In this document: in pieces, positions 8,062 to 15,477 of the stretch
Layout: every line of letters begins with the position of its first letter
Position numbering within the stretch: position 1 is the stretch's first letter
Origin: Alphaproteobacteria bacterium
GTDB taxonomy: Bacteria; Pseudomonadota; Alphaproteobacteria; Bin95
Reading direction: 5' to 3'
Assembly: GCA_022825195.1 (NCBI GenBank)
Contig: JAJDYL010000030.1
Coordinates: forward strand, 1 to 57,961
Length of the DNA stretch: 57,961 nt
Notes under the pieces: model-generated
Seen by the model: only the letters and a program-made list of their open reading frames with translations
The model's database searches: none
What the model was told of the DNA's origin: nothing
Made by a program: the position numbers and the translations under genes

Positions 8062-8364
8062 CTATCCCGTTCCGGCATATCGTTTCCTCTTCGTCCGTTC
8101 GGTTGAGGCCGCCGCCGGGTCCCTGTTTTGCGCCTCTCGCGTGCGTGCGCGGGCGCGCATAATGCGCGCTCGGCTGCGCCCGCTCGTCCGTGCGCGCGAG
8201 GCGCCATCCCTCCCCGCCGGATATTCGGCGCGGTCGCGGTCGCCCCGGGGCGGCGGTCCGGCGCCGATGTCCTCGGCACAGGAAGCGGCGAGGGCTTCGG
8301 CGGCCGGGGCGAGGCGCTCCAGCAGCATGGCCGCCAGTTCGGGTCGGGGGTCGGTTGCGGTCAT
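8062..8364 (-). CDS. Small hypothetical protein of the duplicated intergenic unit (MTATDPRP family), copy 1
   Basis: 100 residues, not recognised. The start is well supported: GGGAGG sits 5 nt before the ATG, and the second copy (start 29825) has AGGAGG at the same distance and the same first codons (MTATDPRP). Residues 9-30 (ELAAMLLERLAPAAEALAAS) could form an amphipathic helix. The C-terminal half is Arg-rich and runs through the palindrome at 8153-8169, so it may be less meaningful. It lies in frame with, and downstream of, the small ORF at 8416-8625; a single in-frame TGA separates them. Real translation is plausible but unproven. Confidence 0.35.
   Translation of the reverse strand: MTATDPRPELAAMLLERLAPAAEALAASCAEDIGAGPPPRGDRDRAEYPAGRDGASRARTSGRSRARIMRARARTREAQNRDPAAASTERTKRKRYAGTG
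8153..8169. repeat. Palindrome GCGCGCATAATGCGCGC, copy 1
   Basis: Two perfect 8-nt arms around a central A. Versions with 7-nt arms occur at 29498-29512 and 29715-29729, always inside the same repeat blocks. It could be a protein-binding site or form a small cruciform or hairpin; no T-tract follows. Confidence 0.7.
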
Positions 8365-8415
8365 TCGTGCCTCCCTGGGGGCAAAGGGCGGGACGGGGTG
8401 TCCCTGTTTCGCGGG

Positions 8416-8625
8416 TCATGCGTGCGCTTGTGCGTGCGCGTGCGGGCGGGCGTATCGCGGCGGCGCGGTTCGTGCGCCTGATTGCCCGCGCGCCCGTGCG
8501 CACGGCGGCAGGCCGGGCAAAGGGCGCACCCCTCCCGCCTGCTCACGCCGGGGCGTTTGCGGCGCCCCAGCCATGCTTTCTGCAGAAAAGCGGAAAGGCG
8601 GTCCCGGAAGCCGCCTTTCCCTCAT
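8416..8625 (-). CDS. Candidate leaderless small ORF (MRERRLPG family), copy 1
   Basis: 69 residues, Arg/Pro-rich, not recognised. The ATG lies only 4 nt after the -10 hexamer of a conserved promoter, so a transcript would start at or very near the ATG with no room for a Shine-Dalgarno. The copy at 30065 starts identically (MRERRLPG.PFRF...MAG.PQT.RRE..GGVRPLPG). Differences between copies are in phase: a +1/-1 indel pair around SAES/LQKA and a 4-residue gap. Codons 1-14 also form the strong hairpin at 8592-8620. It may be a real peptide, or the hairpin RNA may be what is conserved. Confidence 0.3.
   Translation of the reverse strand: MRERRLPGPPFRFSAESMAGAPQTPRREQAGGVRPLPGLPPCARARGQSGARTAPPRYARPHAHAQAHA
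8592..8620 (-). other. Conserved 10-bp hairpin in the repeat-unit transcript
   Basis: The arms GGAAAGGCGG (8592-8601) and CCGCCTTTCC (8611-8620) are perfectly complementary with a 9-nt loop. They begin a few nucleotides into the presumed transcript from the promoter at 8630-8656. In the other copy (30032-30060) the helix persists, with one pair becoming a U-G wobble in the minus-strand RNA and one terminal mismatch. No U-tract follows on either side, so it is not an ordinary terminator. Confidence 0.5.
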
Positions 8626-8629
8626 GCCT

Positions 8630-8656
8630 ATTCTATACCATTCCTCGGAAAGTCAA
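8630..8656 (-). promoter_or_regulatory. Conserved promoter of the repeat unit, copy 1
   Basis: On the minus strand TTGACT (8656-8651), 15 nt, TAGAAT (8635-8630). CTTGAC would give a 16-nt spacer. The identical hexamers and spacing recur at 30070-30096 although the flanks differ, and the surrounding 60 nt are the most AT-rich and best-conserved part of the duplicated unit. Confidence 0.65.
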
Positions 8657-8723
8657 GCCATTTCAGGAACAAAAAATGACATTTTCGGCTAATTTTCTCA
8701 CAAGCCGTTGAACTGGCGGGATA

Positions 8724-8946
8724 ATACCGACGGCCTCGATTCGGGACTCATGCCTTCTTCTCGTCATGCCCGGACTTGTTCCGGGTATCCATGCGGCCGC
8801 CCGGCCCGGTGGAAACGGTTGAGAAAGATGCCCGGAACAAGTCCGGGCATGACGGAAGGGGCATGACGGAAGAGCCTGTCGAAGGACGGCCGTTGGGGCG
8901 CCGGGCGCCAAAGCCGTCATAGGTTCCGGTCAACGACCGTCGGTAT
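8724..8946. repeat. MITE-like segment with terminal and internal inverted repeats
   Basis: ATACCGACGG (8724-8733) and CCGTCGGTAT (8937-8946) are perfect 10-nt inverted repeats bounding 223 bp with no credible ORF. Inside, a perfect 24-nt inverted repeat (8762-8785 and 8831-8854, core CATGCCCGGACTTGTTCCGG) is separated by 45 nt. The inner motif resembles the CATGCCCGGACTTG.CCGGG palindromic repeats scattered through many alphaproteobacterial genomes. The outer repeat could be coincidental, and no target duplication is evident. Confidence 0.45.
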
Positions 8947-8968
8947 CATGGGAAGATTGCGGCCCATA

Positions 8969-8999
8969 TTGTCACCCCGGACTCGATCCGGGGTGACAA
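8969..8999. repeat. Palindromic intergenic repeat (CACCCCGG family)
   Basis: TTGTCACCCCGG (8969-8980) and CCGGGGTGACAA (8988-8999) form a perfect 12-bp stem with a 7-nt loop. It lies just downstream of the MBL-fold gene and may act as a terminator-like or mRNA-stabilising 3' hairpin, but there is no T-tract. It resembles the short palindromic repeats common between alphaproteobacterial genes. Confidence 0.6.
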
Positions 9000-9045
9000 G
9001 TGGAGTTGTGCATTCGGCCTTGCTTTAACCCCGACGGATCGTGCG

Positions 9046-9942
9046 CTAGCCGGCGGTGGCGGCGCCTTCGCGGTGCCATGCCTCCCTGTCGAACGCAACA
9101 TGGTCGCCGAAGAAATGGACCGCGCGGTCGAGATGCCGGATGTCTGCGGCGGAATAGCTCCGGCGGGGGCCGTCCAGCTTCTCCGCCGCCCGCCGGCGGT
9201 CCACCCAGGGTTGGGCCGATTGCAGCGTGCTCTGCCGCTGCACGACATCCCAGATATAGTAGTGGTGCGGGATGACGACGTGCGGCCGGAGCGTCTCGAT
9301 GATGTGCTCGACCATGGCGAAGCCCATGACATGCTGCGAGCCGTCCACGGGCAGGAGCGCGATGTCGATGCGCCCCAGCGCTTCCCAGACCTCCGGCGGC
9401 GGATTGTGGCGGTTGTCGCCCCAGTGGAGGATGCGCAGCCCGCCGGTCTCGACCGTGATGAGGCAATTGTCCCAGGAGCGCGGATTGTCCGGCGGCTCGA
9501 TATTCGCGCCGCCGAACGCCGCATGGATCTTCTTGAAATCGTAGAGCGCCGCGCTCGAATCCGTCGCGTGCTTGTCCGCAATGCCGCGAATGACGACATC
9601 GGCGAACTCGTAGCGGCCGATGGGCCGGTCGAGCAGCACATGCGCGTCCAGCCGGTGCAGCGCGTCATGGTCGAAATGCGCGTGGGTGGACGCGCCGATG
9701 TCCACCTCCGTCACGGGAAAGTCGTGGAAATACCAGTCCCAGCGGCGCGAGGGGTGGTTGCGCCAGGGATCGACCATGACGCTCACCCCCTTCGGCGAGG
9801 CGATCCGGAAGGCCGAGCTGCCGAAATAGGCGATCTCGACCGGCCCCTCGCGCGCCGGGGAGCGGTCGGCCTGCAGCTCGATCATCCGGTTGTGGTTGCT
9901 CGTCATCCGCCAGGCCGTCAGGCCCGTGTCGAGTTCGCTCAT
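9046..9942 (-). CDS. Metallo-beta-lactamase-fold hydrolase
   Basis: 298 residues. The metal motif T86-H-A-H-F-D-H92 (THxHxDH), a later HWGD (about residues 178-181) and IPHHYY near residue 230 show the binuclear metal centre of the MBL superfamily, UlaG/YtnP-like branch. There is no signal peptide, so it is probably cytosolic. It lies 14 nt downstream of the gentisate-dioxygenase-like gene and is probably co-transcribed. Gentisate operons normally encode a maleylpyruvate isomerase or fumarylpyruvate hydrolase at this place, so this enzyme may process the ring-cleavage product or a related lactone. That is inference only. Confidence 0.85.
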   Translation of the reverse strand: MSELDTGLTAWRMTSNHNRMIELQADRSPAREGPVEIAYFGSSAFRIASPKGVSVMVDPWRNHPSRRWDWYFHDFPVTEVDIGASTHAHFDHDALHRLDAHVLLDRPIGRYEFADVVIRGIADKHATDSSAALYDFKKIHAAFGGANIEPPDNPRSWDNCLITVETGGLRILHWGDNRHNPPPEVWEALGRIDIALLPVDGSQHVMGFAMVEHIIETLRPHVVIPHHYYIWDVVQRQSTLQSAQPWVDRRRAAEKLDGPRRSYSAADIRHLDRAVHFFGDHVAFDREAWHREGAATAG

Positions 9943-9956
9943 CCTCCGTCTCCCGC

Positions 9957-10982
9957 TCAGGCGTTGCCGCGGTCCTCGCGCCAGAGGCCGAGCTTTTCCT
10001 GCACGACGCGGTCCGAGAAGCTGAACAGCACCGCGTCGGTCCGCGCGCTGTGCCGCACCGGCCGCCAGCTCGGCGTGACGAAAATGTCGCGCGGCCCCCA
10101 GGAAAAGACCGTATCCGCGCCGATGCGCGTCTCGCCGCTGCCCTCGACCACGGCGAACACCGCCGCATCGGTCGCGCGGTAGCTCGCCGTCTCGAAACCG
10201 GCCGGCAGCAATTGCAGGTGCGCGGCGATGGTGGGCATGGCGTAGCCGCCGTCCACCGGGTTGGCGTAGCGCAGCTTCAGCCCGTGGCAGGGGTCCCAGG
10301 CCTCGCGCCGGCGCATCGCCTCCAGCGCCTCGCGCGAGCGGGCGTAAGGGTAGTTGAACACCGGCGAGGCCGGCGAACCGGGCTCATGGTCCACCGGCAG
10401 CAGACCCTGGCCGTAGCGGGCGAGGCTGTCGCCTTCGGGGCGCGCGAGCGGCTGGCGGTCGTCGCCGAGGCGCTCCGCGAACGAGGCGTCGAGGAATTGC
10501 ACGATCGGGATGTCGAGCCCGTCGAGCCAGATCATCGCCCGGTCGGAGTCGTTGCCGTGGTCGTGCCAGGTCCAGTGCGGGGTGATGACGAAATCGCCCT
10601 CCGCCATGGTGGTGCGCTCGCCGTCGACCGCGGTGTAGGCGCCCTCGCCCTCGACCACGAAGCGCAGCGCCGACTGGCTGTGCCTGTGCGCGGGCGCGAC
10701 CTCGCCGGGCAGCACCAGTTGCAGCCCCGCATAGAGCGAGGTGGTGATGCGCGAGCTGCCCCGGAGGCCGGGGTTCTCCAGCACCAGCACGCGGCGCTCG
10801 GCTTCCGCCGCGCTGATGATGGCGCCGGACGCCATCACATGGCCGCGCACCTCGTCCCAGCGCCAATGCGCCGGCAGGCAGGCGCTGGCCGGCTCGGGCG
10901 TAATCAGGCCGGCCATGACCTCCCAGAGCGGCGCCAGGTTCTGCGCCCCGATCTCCTCGTAGAACGCCGCCCGGTCCGTCAT
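9957..10982 (-). CDS. Gentisate 1,2-dioxygenase-like bicupin
   Basis: 341 residues; start placed at the first Met giving the family N-terminus (FYEEIGAQNLAPLWEVMAGL). Two cupin barrels are visible. The first carries the metal-binding segment VAPAHRHSQSALRFVVEGEG (about residues 93-112) and a distal ...TPHWTWHDHG. The second is degenerate, as usual (FAVVEGSGETRIGADTVF). Family members open gentisate (2,5-dihydroxybenzoate) or related hydroxylated aromatics with Fe(II) and O2 to maleylpyruvate. It is the first gene of a two-gene minus-strand unit with the MBL hydrolase. The substrate could also be salicylate or 1-hydroxy-2-naphthoate, which paralogues use. Confidence 0.85.
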   Translation of the reverse strand: MTDRAAFYEEIGAQNLAPLWEVMAGLITPEPASACLPAHWRWDEVRGHVMASGAIISAAEAERRVLVLENPGLRGSSRITTSLYAGLQLVLPGEVAPAHRHSQSALRFVVEGEGAYTAVDGERTTMAEGDFVITPHWTWHDHGNDSDRAMIWLDGLDIPIVQFLDASFAERLGDDRQPLARPEGDSLARYGQGLLPVDHEPGSPASPVFNYPYARSREALEAMRRREAWDPCHGLKLRYANPVDGGYAMPTIAAHLQLLPAGFETASYRATDAAVFAVVEGSGETRIGADTVFSWGPRDIFVTPSWRPVRHSARTDAVLFSFSDRVVQEKLGLWREDRGNA

Positions 10983-11073
10983 CGCCGCCTCCGCCGCAAG
11001 TGCCGCTCCAACATAGCCCGCCCGCTGCGGATTCCGAAGGACAGAGCGGGGAGGTTGCGGCAAGCGAATCGGA

Positions 11074-11079
11074 TATAAT
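11074..11079 (+). promoter_or_regulatory. Possible -10 box upstream of the ammonium transporter
   Basis: A perfect TATAAT at 11074-11079 lies about 70 nt before the transporter start, in the gap diverging from the gentisate-dioxygenase-like gene. No good -35 hexamer sits 16-18 nt upstream (GAGGTT, with TTGCGG too close), so it may depend on an activator. I do not see a clear NtrC or sigma-54 site. Confidence 0.4.
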
Positions 11080-11150
11080 GCGTTCGCTGTTGCATGTCCG
11101 GCGGAACGATGGCGGCGGGGTCCGCAGGGGCCGTCGCGTTGGGAGGAATC

Positions 11151-12560
11151 ATGACGCACGCAGTAGATCATCGTAGTTCCCGCCCGCATCGAAGTTCGCC
11201 CGCCGGCTCTCCCCGGATCGCGGCGGCCGCAGCCGTCCTGGGGGCGTTGTTCGCCCTGCTCTGGCCCGATGCCGCGGAGGCGGCCGTCGAGGGCGAGACG
11301 AAATTCGTCCTCGACAGCTTCGCCTTCCTCGTTTGGGGCGCGCTCGTCATGTGGATGTGCGCGGGCTTCACCATGCTCGAATCGGGCTCGGTGCGCACCA
11401 AGAACGCCTCGGTCATCTGCCTGAAGAATATCGGCCTCTACTCGATCGCGGGGCTCGCCTTCTACTTCCTCGGCTACAACCTCATGTATGTCGGCGTGGA
11501 CGAGGGCGGCTGGATCGGGACCTTCACCTTCCTCTACGGCACGAGCGCCGACGAGATCGCCCTGCTCGGCGGCGATGCGTCGAAGGTCGAGGCCGTCGTC
11601 GGCAACGGCTACGCCGTCATGTCCGACTGGTTCTTCCAGATGGTCTTCGTGGCCACGACCGCCTCCATCGTCTCCGGCACCCTGGCGGAGCGCGTCAAGC
11701 TCACCTCCTTCTTCGTCTTCATCGCCATCCTGACCGCCATCGTCTATCCGATCGTCGGCGCCTGGACCTGGGGCGGCGGCTGGCTTGCCGAGATGGGCTT
11801 CCAGGACTTTGCCGGCTCCACCATCGTCCACTCCACCGGCGGCTGGGCGGCGCTTGCGGGCGCGGTGATCGTCGGGCCGCGCCGGAACAAGTTCCGGGCC
11901 GACGGCAGCCCGAGGATGACCCCGCCGTCGAACGTGCCGGCCGTCACGCTCGGCGTCTTCATCCTCTGGCTCGGCTGGTTCGGCTTCAACGGCGGCTCGC
12001 AGCTGGCGCTAGGCGGCGCGGCCGATGTCGTCGCGCTCGCCAACATCCTCGCCAACACCAATCTCGCGGCTGCCGCCGGCGTGCTGGCCGCGCTGGCGCT
12101 GGCAAGGCCGCTGTTCGGGCGCATCGACCTGCTGGCGGGCCTGAACGGCGCCATCGGCGGCCTCGTCGCGATCACCGCCGGGCCGGACATCGTCGAGCAT
12201 TACTGGGCCGTCGTGATCGGCCTGATCGGCGGCGCGGTCACCACGGCGGGCCTGAAATTCCTCGAGGTTGCGAAGATCGACGATGTGGTCGGCGCGGTCC
12301 CGGCGCATCTCTTCGCCGGCGTCTGGGGCACGATGGCGGTCTGCATCGCCGCCGGCGGCGACGTGCTGGTCCAGCTGACCGGCGTGCTGGCCGTCGGCGC
12401 GTTCGTGTTCGGCGCCTCGCTCCTGATCTGGCTCGGCCTCAAATACACGATGGGCGCGCGCGTGTCCGAGACGGTCGAGGAACTCGGCCAGGACGCCGCG
12501 GAGCTCGGCATCGAGGCCTATCCGGAGTTCGTGCTGATGCCGGAGGTGGACGACGACTGA
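11151..12560 (+). CDS. amt: Ammonium transporter (Amt family)
   Basis: 469 residues. The start at 11151 is preferred over an in-frame ATG 57 nt upstream because GGGAGG lies just before it. A cleavable leader (to about ..WPDAAEA) precedes 11 predicted membrane helices. The two pore histidines of Amt channels are visible in FAGSTIVHSTGGWAALAGA and VPAHLFAGVWGTMAV. The selectivity segment WGALVMWMCAGFTMLESGSV and NPPSNVP-like loop (PPSNVPAVTLGVFILWLGWFGFN) are also present. The cytosolic tail is short. No glnK gene is adjacent, unlike the usual glnK-amtB pair, so any PII control must come from elsewhere. The gene stands alone between divergent and convergent neighbours. Confidence 0.95.
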   Translation: MTHAVDHRSSRPHRSSPAGSPRIAAAAAVLGALFALLWPDAAEAAVEGETKFVLDSFAFLVWGALVMWMCAGFTMLESGSVRTKNASVICLKNIGLYSIAGLAFYFLGYNLMYVGVDEGGWIGTFTFLYGTSADEIALLGGDASKVEAVVGNGYAVMSDWFFQMVFVATTASIVSGTLAERVKLTSFFVFIAILTAIVYPIVGAWTWGGGWLAEMGFQDFAGSTIVHSTGGWAALAGAVIVGPRRNKFRADGSPRMTPPSNVPAVTLGVFILWLGWFGFNGGSQLALGGAADVVALANILANTNLAAAAGVLAALALARPLFGRIDLLAGLNGAIGGLVAITAGPDIVEHYWAVVIGLIGGAVTTAGLKFLEVAKIDDVVGAVPAHLFAGVWGTMAVCIAAGGDVLVQLTGVLAVGAFVFGASLLIWLGLKYTMGARVSETVEELGQDAAELGIEAYPEFVLMPEVDDD

Positions 12561-12575
12561 CGGGCGCCGGCTGCG

Positions 12576-13424
12576 TCAGGCCATGCCGGCCTCGACGCGG
12601 GGGTCGGCGCCGGCGCGGTCCTCCGCCGCCCCGGCAAGCGCGGGGTCGGGGTCGCGCGGAAGCTGGATCATCACGCGCAGGATCTGGTCGCCGCGCGGGC
12701 CTCCCGCCGGGTCCGGCACGCCCTTGCCCTTCAGCCTGAGGCGGGCGCCGGAACTCGTCATCGGGGCGATCCGCACCGTCACCGGGCCGTCGAGCGTCGG
12801 CGCGCGCACCTTTCCGCCCCGCACCGCCTCGGCAAGCGAGACCGGCAGGTCGACCAGGATCGTGCGTCCCTCGCGGCGGAACCAGCGATGGGGCTCGACC
12901 GCGATCTCGACCTCCGCATCGCCCGGCGGACCGCCGGACGGGCCGGCTTCGCCCCGGCCCGCCAGGCGCAGCCGCGCGCCGTCCTCGGTCCCCGGCGGCA
13001 CCTTCAGCGCGACGCTCCGCCCCGATTTCAGCCTGAGCCGCACCGTGCCGCCCTTCGCCGCATCGACGAAGGGTACCGAGACCCGGTAGCGCATGTCGGT
13101 CCCCCGCCGGGACCGATTGCGGAAACCGGCGAAAATGTCGCCGAACAGGTCGCCCGGATCGAAGCCGCCCTGTCCGCCGAAGCCCCCGAAAGGCGCCTGC
13201 TCGCGGCCTCCCGCATCGATCTCCCCCCGGTCGAAGCGGGCGCGCTTCTCCGGGTCGCCCAGCAGGTCCCAGGCCGCGGCCGCTTCCTTGAACCGCGCCT
13301 CGGCCCTGGGGTCGCCGGGGTTCCGGTCGGGGTGGTCGTCCTTGACGATGCGCCGATAGGCCCGCTTCAGCGTCTCCGCGTCGGCGTTCCGGGCGCAACC
13401 GAGAACCGTATAGGGATCGCGCAT
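12576..13424 (-). CDS. DnaJ-like / CbpA-type J-domain protein
   Basis: 282 residues. The J-domain occupies residues 1-65 with the DnaK-activating HPD at 31-33. A Gly/Phe-rich linker follows (FGGFGGQGGFDPGDLFGDIF). Two beta-sandwich substrate-binding domains come next without the Cys-rich zinc finger, as in CbpA and class B J-proteins. The C-terminus is short with no clear dimerisation helix. It shares a nucleotide with the preceding glycine-zipper lipoprotein gene (TGATG), so they are translationally coupled. It probably serves as a DnaK co-chaperone alongside a canonical DnaJ encoded elsewhere. Confidence 0.9.
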   Translation of the reverse strand: MRDPYTVLGCARNADAETLKRAYRRIVKDDHPDRNPGDPRAEARFKEAAAAWDLLGDPEKRARFDRGEIDAGGREQAPFGGFGGQGGFDPGDLFGDIFAGFRNRSRRGTDMRYRVSVPFVDAAKGGTVRLRLKSGRSVALKVPPGTEDGARLRLAGRGEAGPSGGPPGDAEVEIAVEPHRWFRREGRTILVDLPVSLAEAVRGGKVRAPTLDGPVTVRIAPMTSSGARLRLKGKGVPDPAGGPRGDQILRVMIQLPRDPDPALAGAAEDRAGADPRVEAGMA

Positions 13425-13900
13425 CAGGCCGCGGGCTGGACGATCTGCCACCTTCCGTCCGGCTGGCGGCAGGCGGTGCCGAAGCCGGTCTGCTCCTGCC
13501 CGTCGACGACGATGCCGGTCTGGAACTCGCGGCACGGGGCGCCCGTATTCTGCTGCCAGGTCCGTGTCGGCACCACCCAGCCGGAATTGCCGCTGTCGGG
13601 ATTCACCCACTCCGACCGCTCGCCGGTGTGCGCGCGCTCCAGCGCGCCCTGGGTCGTTTGCTCGGCGACGATCCGGTCGGCCTCGTCCAGCTGGCGGCCC
13701 AGCCTGCTGCCGACCATGGCGCCGAGCAGCGTGCCGGCGGCGATCGCCACTTTGCGCCCGCGGCCCCCGCCGACCTGATTGCCGAGGACGGCGCCGCCGA
13801 CGCCGCCGACGATGGTGCCGATGGTCTGCTTCGGACCCTGTTCCGGGCCGCAGGCGGCCAGGAGAAACACGGCTGCCGCAACGGTGAAAATGGGTTTCAT
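13424..13900 (-). CDS. Glycine-zipper outer-membrane lipoprotein (17-kDa antigen / SlyB-like)
   Basis: 158 residues. A lipoprotein signal ends at LLAAC with Cys17. Residues 28-70 form a two-helix glycine zipper (GTIVGGVGGAVLGNQVGGG, then IAAGTLLGAMVGSRLGRQL), the hallmark of the Rick_17kDa/SlyB group. The C-terminal half has a small domain with two Cys (APCREFQTG, GTACRQPDGRWQIV) like other alphaproteobacterial 17-kDa surface antigens. It is probably an envelope-integrity lipoprotein. The downstream J-domain gene overlaps by one base. Confidence 0.85.
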   Translation of the reverse strand: MKPIFTVAAAVFLLAACGPEQGPKQTIGTIVGGVGGAVLGNQVGGGRGRKVAIAAGTLLGAMVGSRLGRQLDEADRIVAEQTTQGALERAHTGERSEWVNPDSGNSGWVVPTRTWQQNTGAPCREFQTGIVVDGQEQTGFGTACRQPDGRWQIVQPAA

Positions 13901-14013
13901 CGGAAGACCGTCCCTGGGTGACGGCAGGATCCGCGCGCTTGCATGGGCGGCGGCCCGGCCTATTGTGGATATCCGATGCCAAATTGGGTGTCTCGGCAGC
14001 GATTCGTCAAGGG

Positions 14014-14616
14014 ATGCGCGAAGTGGAAGCGGACGATATCGGCACGGACCCCGTCCTCGCCGTCCGGCGGTGGATCGGGGAGGCCGAAGCCTGCGAGCCG
14101 GTGGACGCCAATGCCGCCGCGCTCGCCACGGTGGGCGCGGACGGCATGCCCTCCTGCCGCATCGTGCTGGTGAAGGCGGTGGAGCCGGAGGGGCTCGTCT
14201 TCTACACCAACTACGAAAGCCGCAAGGGGCGCGACCTTGCCGCCCGCCCGCTCGCGGCGCTCACCTTCCACTGGCGCGTGCTCGACCGGCAATTGCGGGT
14301 CGAGGGCCGGGTCTCGCGGGCGGGGGACGAGGTTTCCGACGCCTATTTCGCCAGCAGGGAGCGCGGCAGCCGTATCGGCGCCTGGGCGTCGCGCCAGTCC
14401 GAGCCGGTCGCCGACCGCGCCGCGCTCGAGGCGCGCGTCGCCGAGATGGAGGCGCGCTTCGGCGAGGCCGACATCCCGAGGCCGGTTTTCTGGGGCGGGT
14501 TCCGGCTTCGGCCCTCGCGCATCGAGTTCTGGCGCCGGGGCGACCACCGCCTGCACGACCGCATCGTCTGCCGCGCCGAAGGGGAAGCATGGACCAGGGA
14601 GAGGCTCCAGCCATGA
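14014..14616 (+). CDS. pdxH: Pyridoxamine 5'-phosphate oxidase
   Basis: 200 residues; FMN enzyme making pyridoxal 5'-phosphate from PNP or PMP. The ATG at 14014 is chosen because it gives the family length; the frame is open 32 codons further upstream but that part is unrelated. Characteristic segments are MPSCRIVLVKAVEPEGLVFY with the FMN-binding Arg and Lys, TNYESRKGRDLAARPLAAL, FHWRVLDRQLRVEGRV and the C-terminal Trp-x-RERLQP substrate clamp. Its stop overlaps the start of the PhyH dioxygenase gene (ATGA), implying coupling. Confidence 0.93.
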   Translation: MREVEADDIGTDPVLAVRRWIGEAEACEPVDANAAALATVGADGMPSCRIVLVKAVEPEGLVFYTNYESRKGRDLAARPLAALTFHWRVLDRQLRVEGRVSRAGDEVSDAYFASRERGSRIGAWASRQSEPVADRAALEARVAEMEARFGEADIPRPVFWGGFRLRPSRIEFWRRGDHRLHDRIVCRAEGEAWTRERLQP

Positions 14617-15449
14617 TTACCCGGCGCGAACTCGACCACTACCGAGACAACGGGTTCATTCATCCGCAACCGCTGCTCACGCCCGCCGAGGCGGCGCGCT
14701 GCCGCGCGGCCTGCGAGGAGTCCTGCATCGAGGTGGAGCGCAAGACCCACGGGCGCCATCCGAACGCCCGCGTCAAGCCCTACCTGCTGTTCCCCTGGGC
14801 GGCGGAGCTGGTGCGCCATCCGAAGCTGCTGGACATGCTGGAGGCGATCATCGGGCCCGATATCCTGGTCTTCCACACCACGGTCTGGATCAAGGAGGCC
14901 GGCAGCGACACCTTCGTGCCCTGGCACCAGGACGGCACCTATTTCGGCCTCGAACCCTGCGAGCAGGTCACCGCCTGGGTCGCGCTCACGCCCTCGACCA
15001 GGGAGATGGGCTGCCTGCGCTTCCTGCCGGGCTCCCACCGCGAAGGCCAGGTGCAGCACCGCGACACGGACGACGAAAAGCTGATGCTCTCGCGCGGCCA
15101 GACCATCCAGCGCCGGGTGGACGAGGACCGCGCCGTCCCGGTGGAGTTCCGGCCGGGCGAGGTGTCCTTCCACCACACGCTTGTCATGCACACCTCCGGC
15201 CCGAACCGCTCGACCGGGCGGCGCATCGGCATCGGCATCAGCTACATACCCGCCCATGTCCGCCACGCGCTCACGCCGGTGCGCCTCTCGGCCTCGCTGG
15301 TGCGCGGCCGGAACCGCTACGACCATTTCGACCTCGAGCCGCGCCCGGAGGCCGGCGAAGAGGAGGCCGCGGCCGCCGCCCATGCGGACAGCATCGCCCG
15401 GTTCTGGCAGGCCTCCGAGCACATTCCGGAGATGCGCGGCATCCACTGA
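14613..15449 (+). CDS. Phytanoyl-CoA dioxygenase family (PhyH) Fe(II)/2-oxoglutarate oxygenase
   Basis: 278 residues. The 2-His-1-carboxylate iron site is visible as His105-x-Asp107 in WHQDGTYF, with the distal His in VMHTSGPNRS (about 193) and the 2-oxoglutarate-binding Arg in TGRRIGIG. The family hydroxylates diverse small molecules including phytanoyl-CoA, ectoine and secondary metabolites. The ATG at 14613 overlaps the pdxH stop and has GGGAGAGG upstream. A start 24 nt earlier is possible. Coupling to pdxH is unusual and gives no clear substrate. Confidence 0.88.
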   Translation: MITRRELDHYRDNGFIHPQPLLTPAEAARCRAACEESCIEVERKTHGRHPNARVKPYLLFPWAAELVRHPKLLDMLEAIIGPDILVFHTTVWIKEAGSDTFVPWHQDGTYFGLEPCEQVTAWVALTPSTREMGCLRFLPGSHREGQVQHRDTDDEKLMLSRGQTIQRRVDEDRAVPVEFRPGEVSFHHTLVMHTSGPNRSTGRRIGIGISYIPAHVRHALTPVRLSASLVRGRNRYDHFDLEPRPEAGEEEAAAAAHADSIARFWQASEHIPEMRGIH

Positions 15450-15477
15450 ATGCGGACGCCGGCACGGCGCCGGCCCG

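Noticed and set aside
8592..8620. An intrinsic terminator in the repeat unit
   Set aside because: The 10-bp stem has no U-tract on either side and lies just after a promoter, so it is not an ordinary terminator.
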